Source: Gracilariopsis chorda (lineage: Eukaryota; Rhodophyta; Florideophyceae; Gracilariales; Gracilariaceae). Taken from it: DNA of 64,000 bases. The first letter of the stretch is position 1, and every line of letters begins with the position of its first letter. Location: the NCBI GenBank assembly GCA_003194525.1, contig NBIV01000070.1, positions 248,001 through 312,000 of the forward strand, written 5' to 3'. A program made the position numbers and the translations under genes. The notes beneath the pieces were generated by a model. That model was not told the origin of the DNA. It worked only from the letters and a program-made list of their open reading frames with translations, and searched no databases. Positions 44,874 through 55,504 of this stretch are shown here, one piece after another.

Positions 44874-45509
44874 ATGGCGCCCGCTCCGCACACGCCCCCA
44901 TCCGTCATGGCGTTCGTTGCAGTCGCCGCGCGTAGCGCCGTCCTCGCGTCGCGTCCGTTTTGTCCGCGCGTGTGCCCGCGCCGTTCGCTCTTCACCGCCC
45001 CCCGCACAGCCTCGCTCCGCCCCAGCCCCACCCCGCACCGCGCTCTGTTCTCGCCGCCCAAGATGCTCGCCGAAGGCCAGCCCGCGCCCGACTTTGACCG
45101 CGTCGACGGCGACGGCAATCGCATCAAGCTCTCCGAACTCCGCGGCCAAAACGTCATTCTCTACTTTAGCAACCTCGCCGGACCGGGCTGCACGTCCCAG
45201 TCCTGCACCTTTCGCGACGCCGCAGAGCACTTTGTCAACCTTAATGCGCGCGTCATTGCCGTTAGCGCCCAGTCCGATCAGAAGAGCGCTGACTTCAAAC
45301 GTATCAACCGATTGCCCTTCTCCGTTATCTCCGACGTTGACAAACAGTTGCAAAAGCTCTACAACGTTCCCTCCACGTTTGGGCTCATCCCGGGTCGAGT
45401 TACCTTTGTCATCGACAAACAAGGCGTTGTAAGAAAGGTGTTCAACTCCCAGTTTAATGCTACCCAACATGTCGCAGTGGCAAAGGAAACGCTAAGCTCT
45501 CTCAACTGA
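44874..45509 (+). CDS. Peroxiredoxin Q/BCP type, probably plastid-targeted
   Basis: 211 aa; the first 60 residues are rich in Ser, Arg, Ala and Pro with no acidic residues, a likely plastid transit peptide (Met12 at 44907 is an alternative start). The mature part has APDF, then YFSNLAGPGCTSQSCTFRD with peroxidatic C106 and resolving C111 spaced C-x4-C as in PrxQ, and GRVTFVIDKQGVVRKVFNS. It would reduce peroxides using thioredoxin. Oddly, the usual PxxxTxxC active-site motif reads SxxxGxxC (S99, G103), so the Pro and Thr that shape the pocket are missing. The stop is only 9 bp from the LSG1 stop on the other strand. Confidence 0.88.
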   Translation: MAPAPHTPPSVMAFVAVAARSAVLASRPFCPRVCPRRSLFTAPRTASLRPSPTPHRALFSPPKMLAEGQPAPDFDRVDGDGNRIKLSELRGQNVILYFSNLAGPGCTSQSCTFRDAAEHFVNLNARVIAVSAQSDQKSADFKRINRLPFSVISDVDKQLQKLYNVPSTFGLIPGRVTFVIDKQGVVRKVFNSQFNATQHVAVAKETLSSLN

Positions 45510-45518
45510 TTCTTCTTA

Positions 45519-47357
45519 TCAACGCTTTGTAAATGATCGTTCCACACGCTTGAATTCTTGCCCTCCGTACTTTTTGCCTCCGCTCAGCCTTGCCTTCACC
45601 TCGCCCTTCCCACTACCAACAGCGCCGTGTACGTCCATACTCTCCTCCACTCCACCCTCCGCGTCAACCCCATCGTTCGTTCCGCTTTCCGCACTTGCCT
45701 TTCTCGCCTCCGTTCGTGCATACACTACTTTCCCTTTCTTCGCGAATACGTCTGGCCCGATCCCGCTCTCCCCACCCTCCGCGGGCGGACCATGCATGTA
45801 TATGATTCGCCCGCTCACAAAGTCCTTCAGTAAAACCCGTGCACTTCTCGACTCATCTGCTTTGTTATGATCCGACATGAACCCGCGTGCACGAGCGTGA
45901 GTGTCGAGCAAACACGCCCCCGTAACATATCCATCGCGCACAGTAACCCCGCCGTCAGTAAACACGCCTTCGTCCGTGTTACTTGCAAACCGCAGTCCGT
46001 ATACACCTTCCAAAGTCGCCGCGGGTATTCGCTGCGCTATGAGCGATACTGACGTAATGTAATCGCCCCGCATCGTGTCTATCGATAATACGCCCGCGCA
46101 TATCAGCTCCGCTTTTGAAGACGAAAAGTTTGGGAATACCAATCCGGGACAGTCACATAGCAACACCTTGTCGCTTAGAATCAGTGTTTGAAAGTGTTTG
46201 GTCTTTCCTGGTGTAGATGATACCCCAACTCTCTTATGATGCTTGCTTGCTTCGCGTGTAGGCACAGTGGCTTCACTGCTGTTCTGTGTCGAACCCACTT
46301 CACTCTGCGTGCTACTCGTTAAAGCCATCCCGTTCTTGATTTCACTGTCTTCTCCGTCGACGTCAACTGCTCCCTCTTCTGCCCGCTCCGATGTTTCGGA
46401 ATCTGACCGTTCTGCCATTGTTTCCAGCAGCACGTTGATTGTTGACGACTTTCCGACATTGGGATATCCACACATACCTACTACAAGCCTCTGGTTTGCT
46501 TGTGTTTGTGGCGATCGTCTTTCATAACTGCTCAGCTTTTTGACCAGCTCGTGCACACCAATCACATGTTCACTGCGTGCTTCTTCTCTCACACTCGCAG
46601 AAAACGCTGAGAAGAACACTGCATCTATCTTTCGACGGTTGAAATACTGCCTCCATTTCTCGATCATGTTTGCCGACAGCAGATCGGATTTGTTTAACAA
46701 CAGCAAGTGTGATCGTCCCATTTCCTCCGTCACGTACCTGTACATATCTTCACAATAGTACAAGAGAGGGTTTCGTGCGTCCACAATTTGAACTACCACA
46801 TCGGAACGCTCCACCACTCTCCAAAGCTGTCGCCACACTTCCAGGTTCTTCTCAAAGGGCGTCATCATCGCTCCTCCAATCGTGCTCGCTAAACTGTGCT
46901 CTTCTTCTATAGATGCGATGGCTCGCCTCCAGTTCAAAAACTCTTCTGTTTCATTCTTCATCAATTGCTCATACGTTGTGTTCACATCCCATTTGGGTCT
47001 CCTTGGAATTCGCAACGCAGTTCTATTCAGCTCTCTTCTAGCGTCCATTTCCTGTTTGTTCAAGCGATCTGTCATTCTCGTCACTACCACCGTTTGCGGT
47101 GCTAAAGGCCGCGCATATCGTTCTGCAGCAAAGTCTTCACTTGCCATTGTCGCGTTCAACATGAGTTCCTCTAGATCTGTGGCATCCAGTATCGATTGCA
47201 ATTTCGTACCCTCCACAAAGTCAACTGTGTGACGTCCCGTTGCGGCAGCCATTTGAGCGGCGGCCGTCTTCGTGTGACTTCTCGCTGCTTTCGCGTCTCG
47301 TTCACGCCTTCGTGCCAATGCTCGACCTAAATCGGACTGCTTTCCTTTCTTCGGCAT
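45519..47357 (-). CDS. LSG1: Large-subunit GTPase 1 (LSG1) homologue, 60S ribosome maturation
   Basis: 612 aa, single exon. It is a circularly permuted GTPase of the YlqF/YRG group: G4 NKSD (222-225), G5 near 250-254, G1 GYPNVGKSS (297-305), G2 VSSTPGKTKH (379-388) and G3 DCPGLVFP (402-409). The N-terminus (MPKKGKQSDLGRALARRRERD) and IPRRPKWD match cytosolic LSG1, which releases NMD3 from the 60S subunit. An acidic, Ser/Thr-rich insert (about 312-372) separates G1 from G2. The C-terminal tail is Gly/Glu/Lys-rich. It is convergent with the peroxiredoxin gene, so the two 3' UTRs must overlap. Confidence 0.95.
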   Translation of the reverse strand: MPKKGKQSDLGRALARRRERDAKAARSHTKTAAAQMAAATGRHTVDFVEGTKLQSILDATDLEELMLNATMASEDFAAERYARPLAPQTVVVTRMTDRLNKQEMDARRELNRTALRIPRRPKWDVNTTYEQLMKNETEEFLNWRRAIASIEEEHSLASTIGGAMMTPFEKNLEVWRQLWRVVERSDVVVQIVDARNPLLYYCEDMYRYVTEEMGRSHLLLLNKSDLLSANMIEKWRQYFNRRKIDAVFFSAFSASVREEARSEHVIGVHELVKKLSSYERRSPQTQANQRLVVGMCGYPNVGKSSTINVLLETMAERSDSETSERAEEGAVDVDGEDSEIKNGMALTSSTQSEVGSTQNSSEATVPTREASKHHKRVGVSSTPGKTKHFQTLILSDKVLLCDCPGLVFPNFSSSKAELICAGVLSIDTMRGDYITSVSLIAQRIPAATLEGVYGLRFASNTDEGVFTDGGVTVRDGYVTGACLLDTHARARGFMSDHNKADESRSARVLLKDFVSGRIIYMHGPPAEGGESGIGPDVFAKKGKVVYARTEARKASAESGTNDGVDAEGGVEESMDVHGAVGSGKGEVKARLSGGKKYGGQEFKRVERSFTKR

Positions 47358-47718
47358 TCTTTCTTACTTGCTTTTTTCTCGTTATGAGAGAAACTTGATA
47401 GAGAGATTCTGAGAAGAACTAACGTCGCTCAAGAAGTACAAAGCTTTTCGATAGTTACCGAGTAAACCTATTGCAGTGCGTCTGTTCTCCCGTTAAACGG
47501 GTCCGCTCTTGAAGTGAGCAGAACTTGTATTGCCCGGTTGCCTCCTTCAACCAGTACCAACGGTACATTCGCCGCCAGTCTTATAACATGTAGTTGTGTT
47601 GACCGGGGTAGATAGATGCGCAGGAAGGCCTCGACTGCGGCGGTGAAGCAAGAAACTGCGAACGCTCCATTTTTGTTTTTTGTTTAAATTTTGGCAACAC
47701 CTTTGATTCCGAACTGAA

Positions 47719-47764
<46 letters not shown>

Positions 47765-48140
47765 TACATAGGAGACTAGCAGTCTACCTGTTACCTGTGT
47801 ATCTCTAGCTCTTCACCATGGGATGGAATGATGATGCGAACAGTAACAAACGAAACATGCAGCCAGTCCGAATTGTATGACCAATCCAATATGTTCACGA
47901 GGAAGAGGGCCGCATTGTTTCGCACACGGTATACGTTCGGAAGGTTCTGATTACAAGAAAATCGAAAAGCAAAGTGTTTGAGGTTTGAGCTGACTCAGGT
48001 TCACGAGTTCTATACCCCACCTCACCTTCCAAGCATAACCCACGTATTGCAATGATAAAATGATAAATGCATTCTGCCTCTGTCCTGAGACTTAATAGCT
48101 CGCTCGTCTTACTTCGTTCGCACTAAGATAAACAATACGC
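47358..48140. other. LSG1 upstream region and intergenic
   Basis: Probable LSG1 promoter close to 47358, then non-coding DNA with a long CT microsatellite (47722-47760). No gene seen. Confidence 0.5.
47722..47760. repeat. (TC)n microsatellite, about 19 units
   Basis: Uninterrupted alternating TC run. The GA-repeat frame on the other strand is an artefact. Confidence 0.95.
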
Positions 48141-48500
48141 CAGTATATCGTTTCGAAAAGCAGAAGTTACGCTGTCTCAGATCTACGTAGGGCACACTCC
48201 GAAGCTTCATGCGGTTGCTACCGACACAGAAGGAAAACCGTCACAATGCGACTGCAACACACACGCTACCAATACTGTTGAACATTTTGTGGTACGTTGC
48301 GCCAAGCGGACGGAATCTAGGAGACGCGAGCTTCCTGCTCCTGCAGAAAGAAGAGACGAGACTTTGGCGGAGATAGTCAGCCAGTGGCCACAAATGTTGT
48401 TAGCTTTTACGAGTAGAGAGAGGGTTTTCACATAAGAAACCACCATCAACATGCCGTAATCAGGCATATTGAACCCACAGTAAAGAAGAAGAATAATAAT
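48141..48500 (+). mobile_element. LINE 3' fragment 2
   Basis: Close copy of 28793-29145, sharing the VEHFV-RCAKRTESRRRELPAP coding block (now frameshifted upstream of it) and ending in a GAAGAAGAATAATAATAAT-like tail. The matching 3' end and simple-sequence tail fit independent LINE insertions. Confidence 0.6.
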
Positions 48501-48639
48501 AATAATACTACACCAGTGGGCTACATGGTGGGAGTTCTTACAAAAGAACTTCTCTCTCTTCCTCTTCCAGAATTCCCACCCTATTCGGCCATTTCTTCAC
48601 TACTGCCGTAACTCCCAGTTCTTGTCTTCCACTTGCAGA

Positions 48640-48905
48640 CTTTTCGTCGTCTTCTTTATTTTGGGTTCAATATGTCTGATTACGGCATATTGATAGAGGT
48701 TTTTTCTTTTTATGAGAAAAACCTCTCTCTCCTAAGAAAGGCTAACAACTTCTGTGGCCACTGGCGGACTATCTCCGCCAAAGTCTTACCTTTTCTCTCT
48801 GCTGCGGCAGGAAGCTCGCGTCTCCTAGAATCTGTCCGCTTAGTACAACGAAGCACATAGTGTTCAGCGCTGTTGGTAGACTTTTCGTCGAGACTTGGAA
48901 CATTT
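48640..48905 (-). mobile_element. LINE 3' fragment 3, inverted
   Basis: Inverted, more diverged relative of the same unit, facing copy 2 about 140 bp away (GGGTTCAATATG...TACGGCAT, ...GTGGCCACTGGCGGAC). The two copies form a large imperfect inverted repeat. Confidence 0.55.
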
Positions 48906-49317
48906 TCTACACCTCATAACAAAGTGATCAACAGTGTTTTCACCTCTATGCCTGAGCTCTAAGGGATATTAAAGGAATGGTTTATTAAGCATATAGCAAG
49001 AATGCCACACCCGATGACAAGCTCTTGGATTTGTAACTGTGCATGGGATGCCCACCATTCGCGAAACCGCAGATCAAGGTTCAGCTTCATTTCACTGCCT
49101 GGTGCAACGATTGACGCTTTGCTGTTTAGTTCTTCACGGGTCTCTTATGCACAGCATAGCTCTGATCACGGGGCAGTGAGTCGCAGCTTGGAGACAACTG
49201 CAGAATGCAACTACGAAGGTAACATTACAGATATTGGTCCACTACCTCAATACTCCTCAGTCCCACTCAACGGTTTCTCTTTTTGTTCCGTGACAATGCG
49301 GCAGAGAAGGCAAACCA
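48906..49317. other. Intergenic between LINE fragment and GH16 cluster
   Basis: A 111-codon frame (49002-49337) has no recognised motif. Nothing supported. Confidence 0.4.
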
Positions 49318-49800
49318 TTGGTCACTCAGGAAGATAAAACAGGTTACAAGTATCGCCGTAGGAGTATAGCAGTGTTTGTCTTAAGAATTTGGTTGCACAT
49401 GCAACAATTTGGCATCAGCCAACTCTGCAGCGACAAACAGAAAAGTCGAATCCGTTTAGGCCCGAAAAGTTCCGAACACGGCAAGAATTCGAAACGATTG
49501 GTTTTCTATGCTTTCAGCGAAGACGAACAGCACGGAAACAACCCGGCTGTTGAAGTTTTTTTAGCGAGGTATTGTTAACGAACAGATATCATGCTCTCTT
49601 CTCAACGGCGATGTGGGTGTCGAAACCGGACAAGACTGTAATGTCGCGCGGGCCATTAAGCAACAACGTTCCGCCGAGCACTGCGCGCATGGGCCAACAA
49701 CTGGACGATACGTACGCAAACAGTCAACGTAAGAGGCAGGGTTCCATCTCAAGGAGAGTACATGGAGATATACTACTTAGGACGGCTGCAAGACGCTCTT
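49318..49800 (+). pseudogene. Probable decayed GH16 fragment
   Basis: Two short pieces resemble the GH16 gene that follows. KRLVFYAFSEDEQH (near 49490-49535) parallels its KRMSVDVFSYSAHEE, and GEYMEIYYL (near 49752-49778) parallels its C-terminal MEIYYVRTW. The stretch between them is out of frame and has stops. This would be a local duplicate of the GH16 gene in decay. The resemblance is short, so the call is tentative. Confidence 0.35.
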
Positions 49801-50153
49801 AATGCTCAGATGTGGGATTCTACGTTGTAATCGCATGACACCACATGTGAAACACTTCGTCGTCTTCACTTTCTCGTAATCGGTGAACTTCATCAACGGC
49901 TACTCTTCAGTGCATAATTTTGGTATTGGTAGTACTTACGTAGCGCACCCGAATTAAACCGTTCCTTGTTTGTCCTTCTTCAGCAAGCTCAGGGAATGAG
50001 CCGGTTTCTCGGGTGCGGATGCCCGCAACGCCCCCTGTACGAGGTGGAACCATGCGTGTGGGCAGGACGGTCGAACGGATGGGAAGCAGTTCCTGAAGTA
50101 GGTGATTTTGCATTTGTTGTTCTTGTCATCGCTGTTTGTGTTCTCCTTGGGAA

Positions 50154-51155
50154 ATGCTGACTGTTTATTCACTCTCTCGCATGTTGAAGTTGACCGATGA
50201 ATTCAGAGCAAATTCACTTGACCTCCGAAAGTGGTTTCCGTACTCGCCCTTTTCATTCGGAACAAAACCAGGTCTCTTTGTCCCTTCAAATGTTTCAGTT
50301 TCAGATCAGAAAGCCTGGCTAACACCAAAACGTGAAATGCTTCCCGATGATGCACCTGGAGGATACGAGGGATGGACCACAGGAGCGCTCGTCTCACGTA
50401 AGTTAACCGATATGCCATCAAAGCAGATAGACGGGATGCGTATATTGCAGGTGCACAAACAGGTGGAAAAGAACAAATACCTAACTCATGTTTCAAATTG
50501 GTGTGGTTGTAGAATACAAGCAGTTATATGGATACTTTGAATGTAGCTTCAAAGCAAGTGACACAGCGCTAGCCTCACGGTTCATGCTTGTTGGGAAAAG
50601 GAAAAAGAAACGAATGAGCGTGGACGTGTTTTCGTACTCCGCGCATGAAGAGAACAAAGAACTAGTTTTCATGGATGCCTTGTTCGCCACAAAAGACGAA
50701 GACGGAAAAGCAGTTGAAGCGAAACATCCGTTGAAGAAGATTATCTTGGACATGCCCGATCATCCCGTCACGGTTGGAATCGACTGGACTCCAGATCATT
50801 TAAAGACTTACGTTGATGGGCACGTCATACGAAATCTGGAAAACAAGTACGTTCCATGCTCGAAATGTACAGTGGCAATATCTGCTGCGACGCGCGACCG
50901 AGACGCCATCGATTCGACGATTCGAGGGAGCTAACTGGCAAACATGTGTTTTGTTGTTCTGCACTCTCACACAGGTACTGGCACTCACCCATGCAAATCG
51001 GATTTTTCCTCGAGACCATTCCCGATCGGTTTGGGGTGCCAAATGAAAACCAACTGAAACGGCGTGCGGCGATGGAGATATACTACGTCAGAACATGGCA
51101 ACGGACAAGTAGTGTGAGACAGGAGCGAATATCTAGCTTGGACGGAGAGCTGTGA
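50154..51155 (+). CDS. GH16-like pseudoenzyme, three exons, both catalytic Glu replaced by Ser
   Basis: Three exons join in frame: 50154-50397, 50513-50846 and 50975-51155. Intron 1 (115 bp) is GTAAGT...TAG and intron 2 (128 bp) is GTACGT...CAG. The 252-aa product aligns with the intact paralogues: DEFRANSLDLRKW, YGYFECSFKASDTALASRFMLVG, GIDWTPDHLKTYVDGHVIRNL, KYWHSPMQIGFFLETIPDRFG and MEIYYVRTWQR. Where active GH16 has TEIDVFEYS, this protein has MSVDVFSYS: nucleophile and acid/base Glu are both Ser (S117, S122) while the middle Asp (D119) stays. It cannot be a normal hydrolase; a carbohydrate-binding or regulatory role is possible. No signal peptide is seen, so the true N-terminus may lie in another exon. 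Confidence 0.75.
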
Positions 51156-51579
51156 GCCAATTTGATTGACCCATGGCCCTCTGTAGATACGGTGGGTACT
51201 CCAAATACAGAAGTTGCATGAACATGTAGAGCTCGGGAGAAGCCAAACATTAATCAGAATAGTCCATCTCGAAACGTACAAGGGCGCAAGAGCACCCATG
51301 TAGGATGGTGTGTACCTCCGATGCGTTTGGCGAATTGTGAGATTTAAAAAGTGTTCCGACAACAGACGCACGAGATTTAAGTTTACCAAGGGTATCACAA
51401 CAGTGTTCGCCGAATGTGTCATTCGACCAAGGGTCTCCCGTCTTCCTAGCGTTCATCGCAGAATCCTGAAGTGGTCCGGAGTTGAAGATTGCTGCACCTT
51501 AAAGGAAGCCACCGTCTGCCTTCGGTACGAATGGTGATCGTCAATCAGCGCCACGGTAACGAAGTTCGTAGCCTTGTCA
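51156..51579. other. Intergenic; no gene seen
   Basis: Short frames only, without motifs. Confidence 0.4.
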
Positions 51580-52035
51580 CTATGTCACCATGACAGCTCC
51601 TCTAGAGGTCGCACGAAGGGGTGTGGAGGCGCATTCCTGCCAGTAATTGCGCTCGCTACGCGAAAATGAAATCTGGACTATGATTGGTGCAAATGTTACA
51701 CCTTTTACACGGCCAAGATTCAGCAAGCGTCCTGGCGCACCATTCAGCTTGTAGCCGTAACCGCTTATCCTTAGCCGCAGGCCAAGTTCCCTCTCCATGG
51801 CACAACCTCCATGGAAAGGGTCATTGTTGTCGTGCAGCGCTACATACGTATCCCAAACGTACCTTTGGTGCCGGTGGAAAGGGTAAAGCGTTACTTTTAA
51901 CGCTTTTGCTACACGCCACCACAGCCATGCATAGCGTTCGAGCTTCGCATCATGCCACAGCTCTGGTTCCAGCAGCATGATACGACTCGCTTCTCTTGAA
52001 GCTTGGCACAACGTTCCGCACACCTCTGTGACCAC
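51580..52035 (-). CDS. Hypothetical protein, divergent from GH16 gene
   Basis: 151-codon frame with balanced, Trp/Tyr-rich composition (ELWHDAKLERYAWLWWRVAKALKV, RYVWDTYVALHDNNDPFHGG). Not a known family to me. It starts 176 bp upstream of the GH16 ATG on the opposite strand and may share its promoter. It could also be a remnant of a larger gene or chance. Confidence 0.35.
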   Translation of the reverse strand: MVTEVCGTLCQASREASRIMLLEPELWHDAKLERYAWLWWRVAKALKVTLYPFHRHQRYVWDTYVALHDNNDPFHGGCAMERELGLRLRISGYGYKLNGAPGRLLNLGRVKGVTFAPIIVQISFSRSERNYWQECASTPLRATSRGAVMVT

Positions 52036-52211
52036 AATTGTGAATTAACAAAAATTCAGTCAACTGCGACACCGCCGAAACGCCAAAGCGCTACAGTACT
52101 GTGTACAAACGTAGCAGATACTGTACCTGGCAAGAACCTCAATTGTGGGCCTCTGCAGAAGCATAAACGTTTGCACCAGAATTGTTCTGCTTCCAAACCG
52201 CACACTCCTCG

Positions 52212-53078
52212 ATGAAGAAGTTTCTGAAGGGGTCGAGCTCGCTCAGAGATTATGTGCACCAGGAATTTCATGATCGAGAAGAACAAATTTGCAAGCTGAG
52301 ACAAACCGGAATGGGGCTCTTGGATAGACTGTTTGATAGAATTCCGTCCCGACCGCCTGGCACCGAAGGCACGTGGACGCTTGTGGAACAAGTCAGCGAC
52401 GAGTTCGAAGGCAATAGTTTGGATACGTCAAAGTGGGAACCCTTCAACAGAAATTGGAGAGGTCGTCCACCGGGATGGTTCAACAGCGAAAACGTCACAG
52501 TTGGAGATGATTGCCTTCAGTTACATTCTCGTCTCCAGGATCCTCCCCCAGGGTATCCTCCCGACTATCACACCTTCTCCACGGCATTCGTGAGGAGCAA
52601 AACGAAGGTCAGATACGGCTACTTTGAGGCACGCGTTCAACCGGCCCGCTCCTGCATATCAAGCGCGTTCTGGTTTGTTCGAAACGACGCAGAGGCATGG
52701 AATGAAATTGATGTCTTTGAAGTCAGCAATAAAGATGGCCATGAGTGTAGCTTCACCATGAATGCGCACGTTTTTCGCAAAGGGACGCAAGTAATGCAGA
52801 GGAAGCTACATCATGCTCAAGCAACCACTCTTCCGTTTCGAGTGTGTGATCAGCCCTTTACAGCCGCACTTGACTGGACCCCGCAGTATCTGAAGTGGCT
52901 GGTTGACGGCAAAGTTGTGCGACAACTACCAAATGAGCATTGGCACGACCATATGTGGGTACAGTTTGATAGTGAGACAATGCCAAATTGGTTCGGCAAC
53001 CCAAGCTGTGAGGATGATCGTGATGTACCGTGTTGCTACAAGGTGTACTATATCCGTGCCTGGCAGAGAGAGGGTTAG
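52212..53078 (+). CDS. GH16 family glycoside hydrolase (agarase/carrageenase-like), active-site intact
   Basis: 288 aa, single exon, ATG 52212. Order: a basic, helical N-terminal stretch (about 1-45), WTLVEQVSDEFEGNSLDTSKW, PPGYPPDYHTFSTAFVRSK, RYGYFEARVQPARSCISSAFWF, then catalytic WNEIDVFEVS with E165, D167 and E170, ALDWTPQYLKWLVDGKVVRQL, and QFDSETMPNWFG...VYYIRAWQREG. It is closest in layout to the gene at 33126 (same FSTAFVRxK and DSExxPNWFG blocks). It should cleave beta-galactan. No cleavable signal peptide is evident from this start, which is odd for a wall enzyme. The pseudoenzyme lies 1 kb upstream on the same strand. Stop is TAG. Confidence 0.9.
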   Translation: MKKFLKGSSSLRDYVHQEFHDREEQICKLRQTGMGLLDRLFDRIPSRPPGTEGTWTLVEQVSDEFEGNSLDTSKWEPFNRNWRGRPPGWFNSENVTVGDDCLQLHSRLQDPPPGYPPDYHTFSTAFVRSKTKVRYGYFEARVQPARSCISSAFWFVRNDAEAWNEIDVFEVSNKDGHECSFTMNAHVFRKGTQVMQRKLHHAQATTLPFRVCDQPFTAALDWTPQYLKWLVDGKVVRQLPNEHWHDHMWVQFDSETMPNWFGNPSCEDDRDVPCCYKVYYIRAWQREG

Positions 53079-53736
53079 GCTAGCTTATTGGAAGAAGCTT
53101 CATGAGATGGTGCATATCAATGGACAGACAACTGGTTTTCACACAATAAGCACAAGAGGGAGAGTTTCAAGATAATCTAGTCTTCACCGAGCGGAGAAGC
53201 GTCCCACAATGAATGGTTTGAAACAACGCGTTGAGTGACATTGCACGTGTGAAATATAGACAAACTACCGCGGTTCAGTGGCCGTCTGGTTATAGAATAT
53301 AAATATGCGCAGAACGTCTAGAGTGTTCCTGGGGTTTGAAATACTCGCAAGGGTATCAAACCTTTGGTCCTTGGTCCTGAGATTTCTGATGATGCGCTCA
53401 CCAAAGTTCTTGACTAACACGTCACTCAAAAACTGACGCGCAGTCGTGCACACTATGTCTGGTGAGGGCGAAGAAGACTGTATGGTAACTGGGGTAGGTT
53501 ACCGAGCATTGATCTACAGAGTGGGTATAAAGGGCAAGGGTTAGCAGTCTCCTCACAGTTGAGATGGGGATGTCATGAGTTTGCTTTGCTTAGTCTGCGG
53601 AGGTGTCTTGCGTTTTCGGGGGATGAGCCCAGTAGATACTGAATATCGTATCGCAAATCGACTTATGTCATTTGACGGCTCACCGGTGTTGACCCCATCA
53701 AATCGTGAAGTGTATCGTGGTGGAATTTGCGCTGTA

Positions 53737-53793
53737 GGTACCGTTGGTACCAAGGGTACCGAAGGGTAGCAGTACCTTTGGTACCTTGGTACC
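53737..53793. repeat. Cluster of five GGTACC palindromes
   Basis: GGTACC occurs at 53737, 53746, 53755, 53780 and 53788, separated by GTT, AAG, TTT/TTG-type spacers, so the block as a whole is roughly an inverted repeat. Confidence 0.8.
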
Positions 53794-55488
53794 ACTAGTA
53801 CTGACGGTACATGACCACTGTAGGAAACCGTCTCCGCGAGGACAAACTGCTTCGTCATAAATCCTCTCGTAAAGTTCTGATGCGTGTAGAACCATGTTAC
53901 AAGTCGCAACGGAGCCTACGCCATGCTGACGCTGAGATAACGTTTAGGTGGAATTGCGTTCATGGTTGAGCCTCGATGCCCTTATTTTGGCGTAGTTGCG
54001 GTCTTGCGAAACTCACAATGTGAAAGCAGATTGTTGGATTAATTTCTATGAACGTTGTAAGTGCTCCCGATCGAGGCCGATTCGGCGCAGCTTTCCATGA
54101 TTACAGGTCAGATTCAGATCTCCTTGGCAACATTCTGGACACTCCAAACTCATACCCGTGATCATTTTCGGACTAACACGTACGGGCGGAATAAAGGGCG
54201 AGGGATACAGGCCAAACGGAGATGTTTGCTCTCCTTGGCGACCACCCATTTATTATCGTTTGACATTTAACAGGAGACGCGCAAGAGGTGGTAAAGGTTT
54301 ATCTCAAAGTGAAAGGGCGTGGGAGCTGCTTGCAGATACTTGTTTGCTACTGGCCGGAGTGTGCTATCGATTGTTACACAAATATGGTGTGCGGACGCAG
54401 GCATAACTACGTAGAAATGCATTCGTGGACAACGTTTGTACATCACGTAGTTGCCGATGCCAATCTCGCAGTGCTTGGCTTTGAAGGGGTGGTGTTTTGC
54501 AATGTTCATTTGAAGCACCAATGTGCGTAGGGATGCGACATGTGGGGTTAAAAAAGTTGTGCGAATGTAAAGAAATTTGCAAGCTTGCGCGCTGTAGAGC
54601 TTTAGGGTGCACCGTGGAGCAGCTGGCTGTCGCCTGCTGTGTTGTACTGTAGCATGGGTGTGATGAGAAGATATTTGCATAGGAACAAAGCATGAGTGCA
54701 GTTCGTACAGTATACGCTCCCCTTTGTACCGTTGGTATGTAACTTTGTGAGGCAGAAGCAATGTGGAGGAGGGCGGATTTCGGTGGAAACAAGTGTTCGT
54801 TGAAGAGACATGTATGTCTAAGTTACACTGTCATCGTCGCACAAGTGATGGAGTATGGTGAGAGATTGGGTGGTACAGTATGTGTACAAATAGATATTGT
54901 TTCTGTGGGCGTGGGCTGCGATGATGCAGACTGACATGAAAAGCTACAGCAGGTGTGTGACTATGAACGGCAAACACATGGCGGGGGAAATATGTTGTGA
55001 AGTTGCACTTGAATTATTGGCAAAAGGGCATAAATGGGGACAATGTTGGTGAGTAAGGCTAGCTAGGTGTGTATTGGGCGGCGATGTTTTTGGAGCGTTG
55101 AGAGCGCACACTCGCGAGGCGGATTTGCGCATACGTGTACAGGTCTCGCGACCAAGAGACTGGATGGCGATTTGTGCGCCAACTTGTTGTACAGTGGGAG
55201 CAAGCTTTAACTGTAGCACGCTATACGAAAGGTTTGCTCTGCTATTGACTTGCTACAGCCGATAGATAAGGAAGTGACATGAGTATATGATACTGTACAG
55301 TACAAGGTTGGATAGGGTTGCGGAAGAGCAGTGGCGTTGCTTGCCGATGTTTGGCAGAGAACAAAGAGCTCCGTGGGGGCGTATGGCTGTAGGAGAGGTT
55401 GGCGTGTGAATTGTGTGTGGCAACGGTGGATTGGTGGGCGACAAGTTGTGCGAAGGCACAGGTTGCACGTGTACGGCGTAGGCGGGGA

Positions 55489-55504
55489 GGGGGGGGGGGG
55501 GGGG
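55489..55504. repeat. G16 homopolymer
   Basis: Sixteen consecutive G on the plus strand. Confidence 0.95.

Noticed and set aside
44408-45157. 249-codon minus-strand frame opposite peroxiredoxin
   Set aside because: It translates the 26-bp repeats and the antisense of the peroxiredoxin gene; no homology pattern.
47581-47769. Arg-Glu repeat protein from the CT microsatellite
   Set aside because: Simple-sequence artefact.
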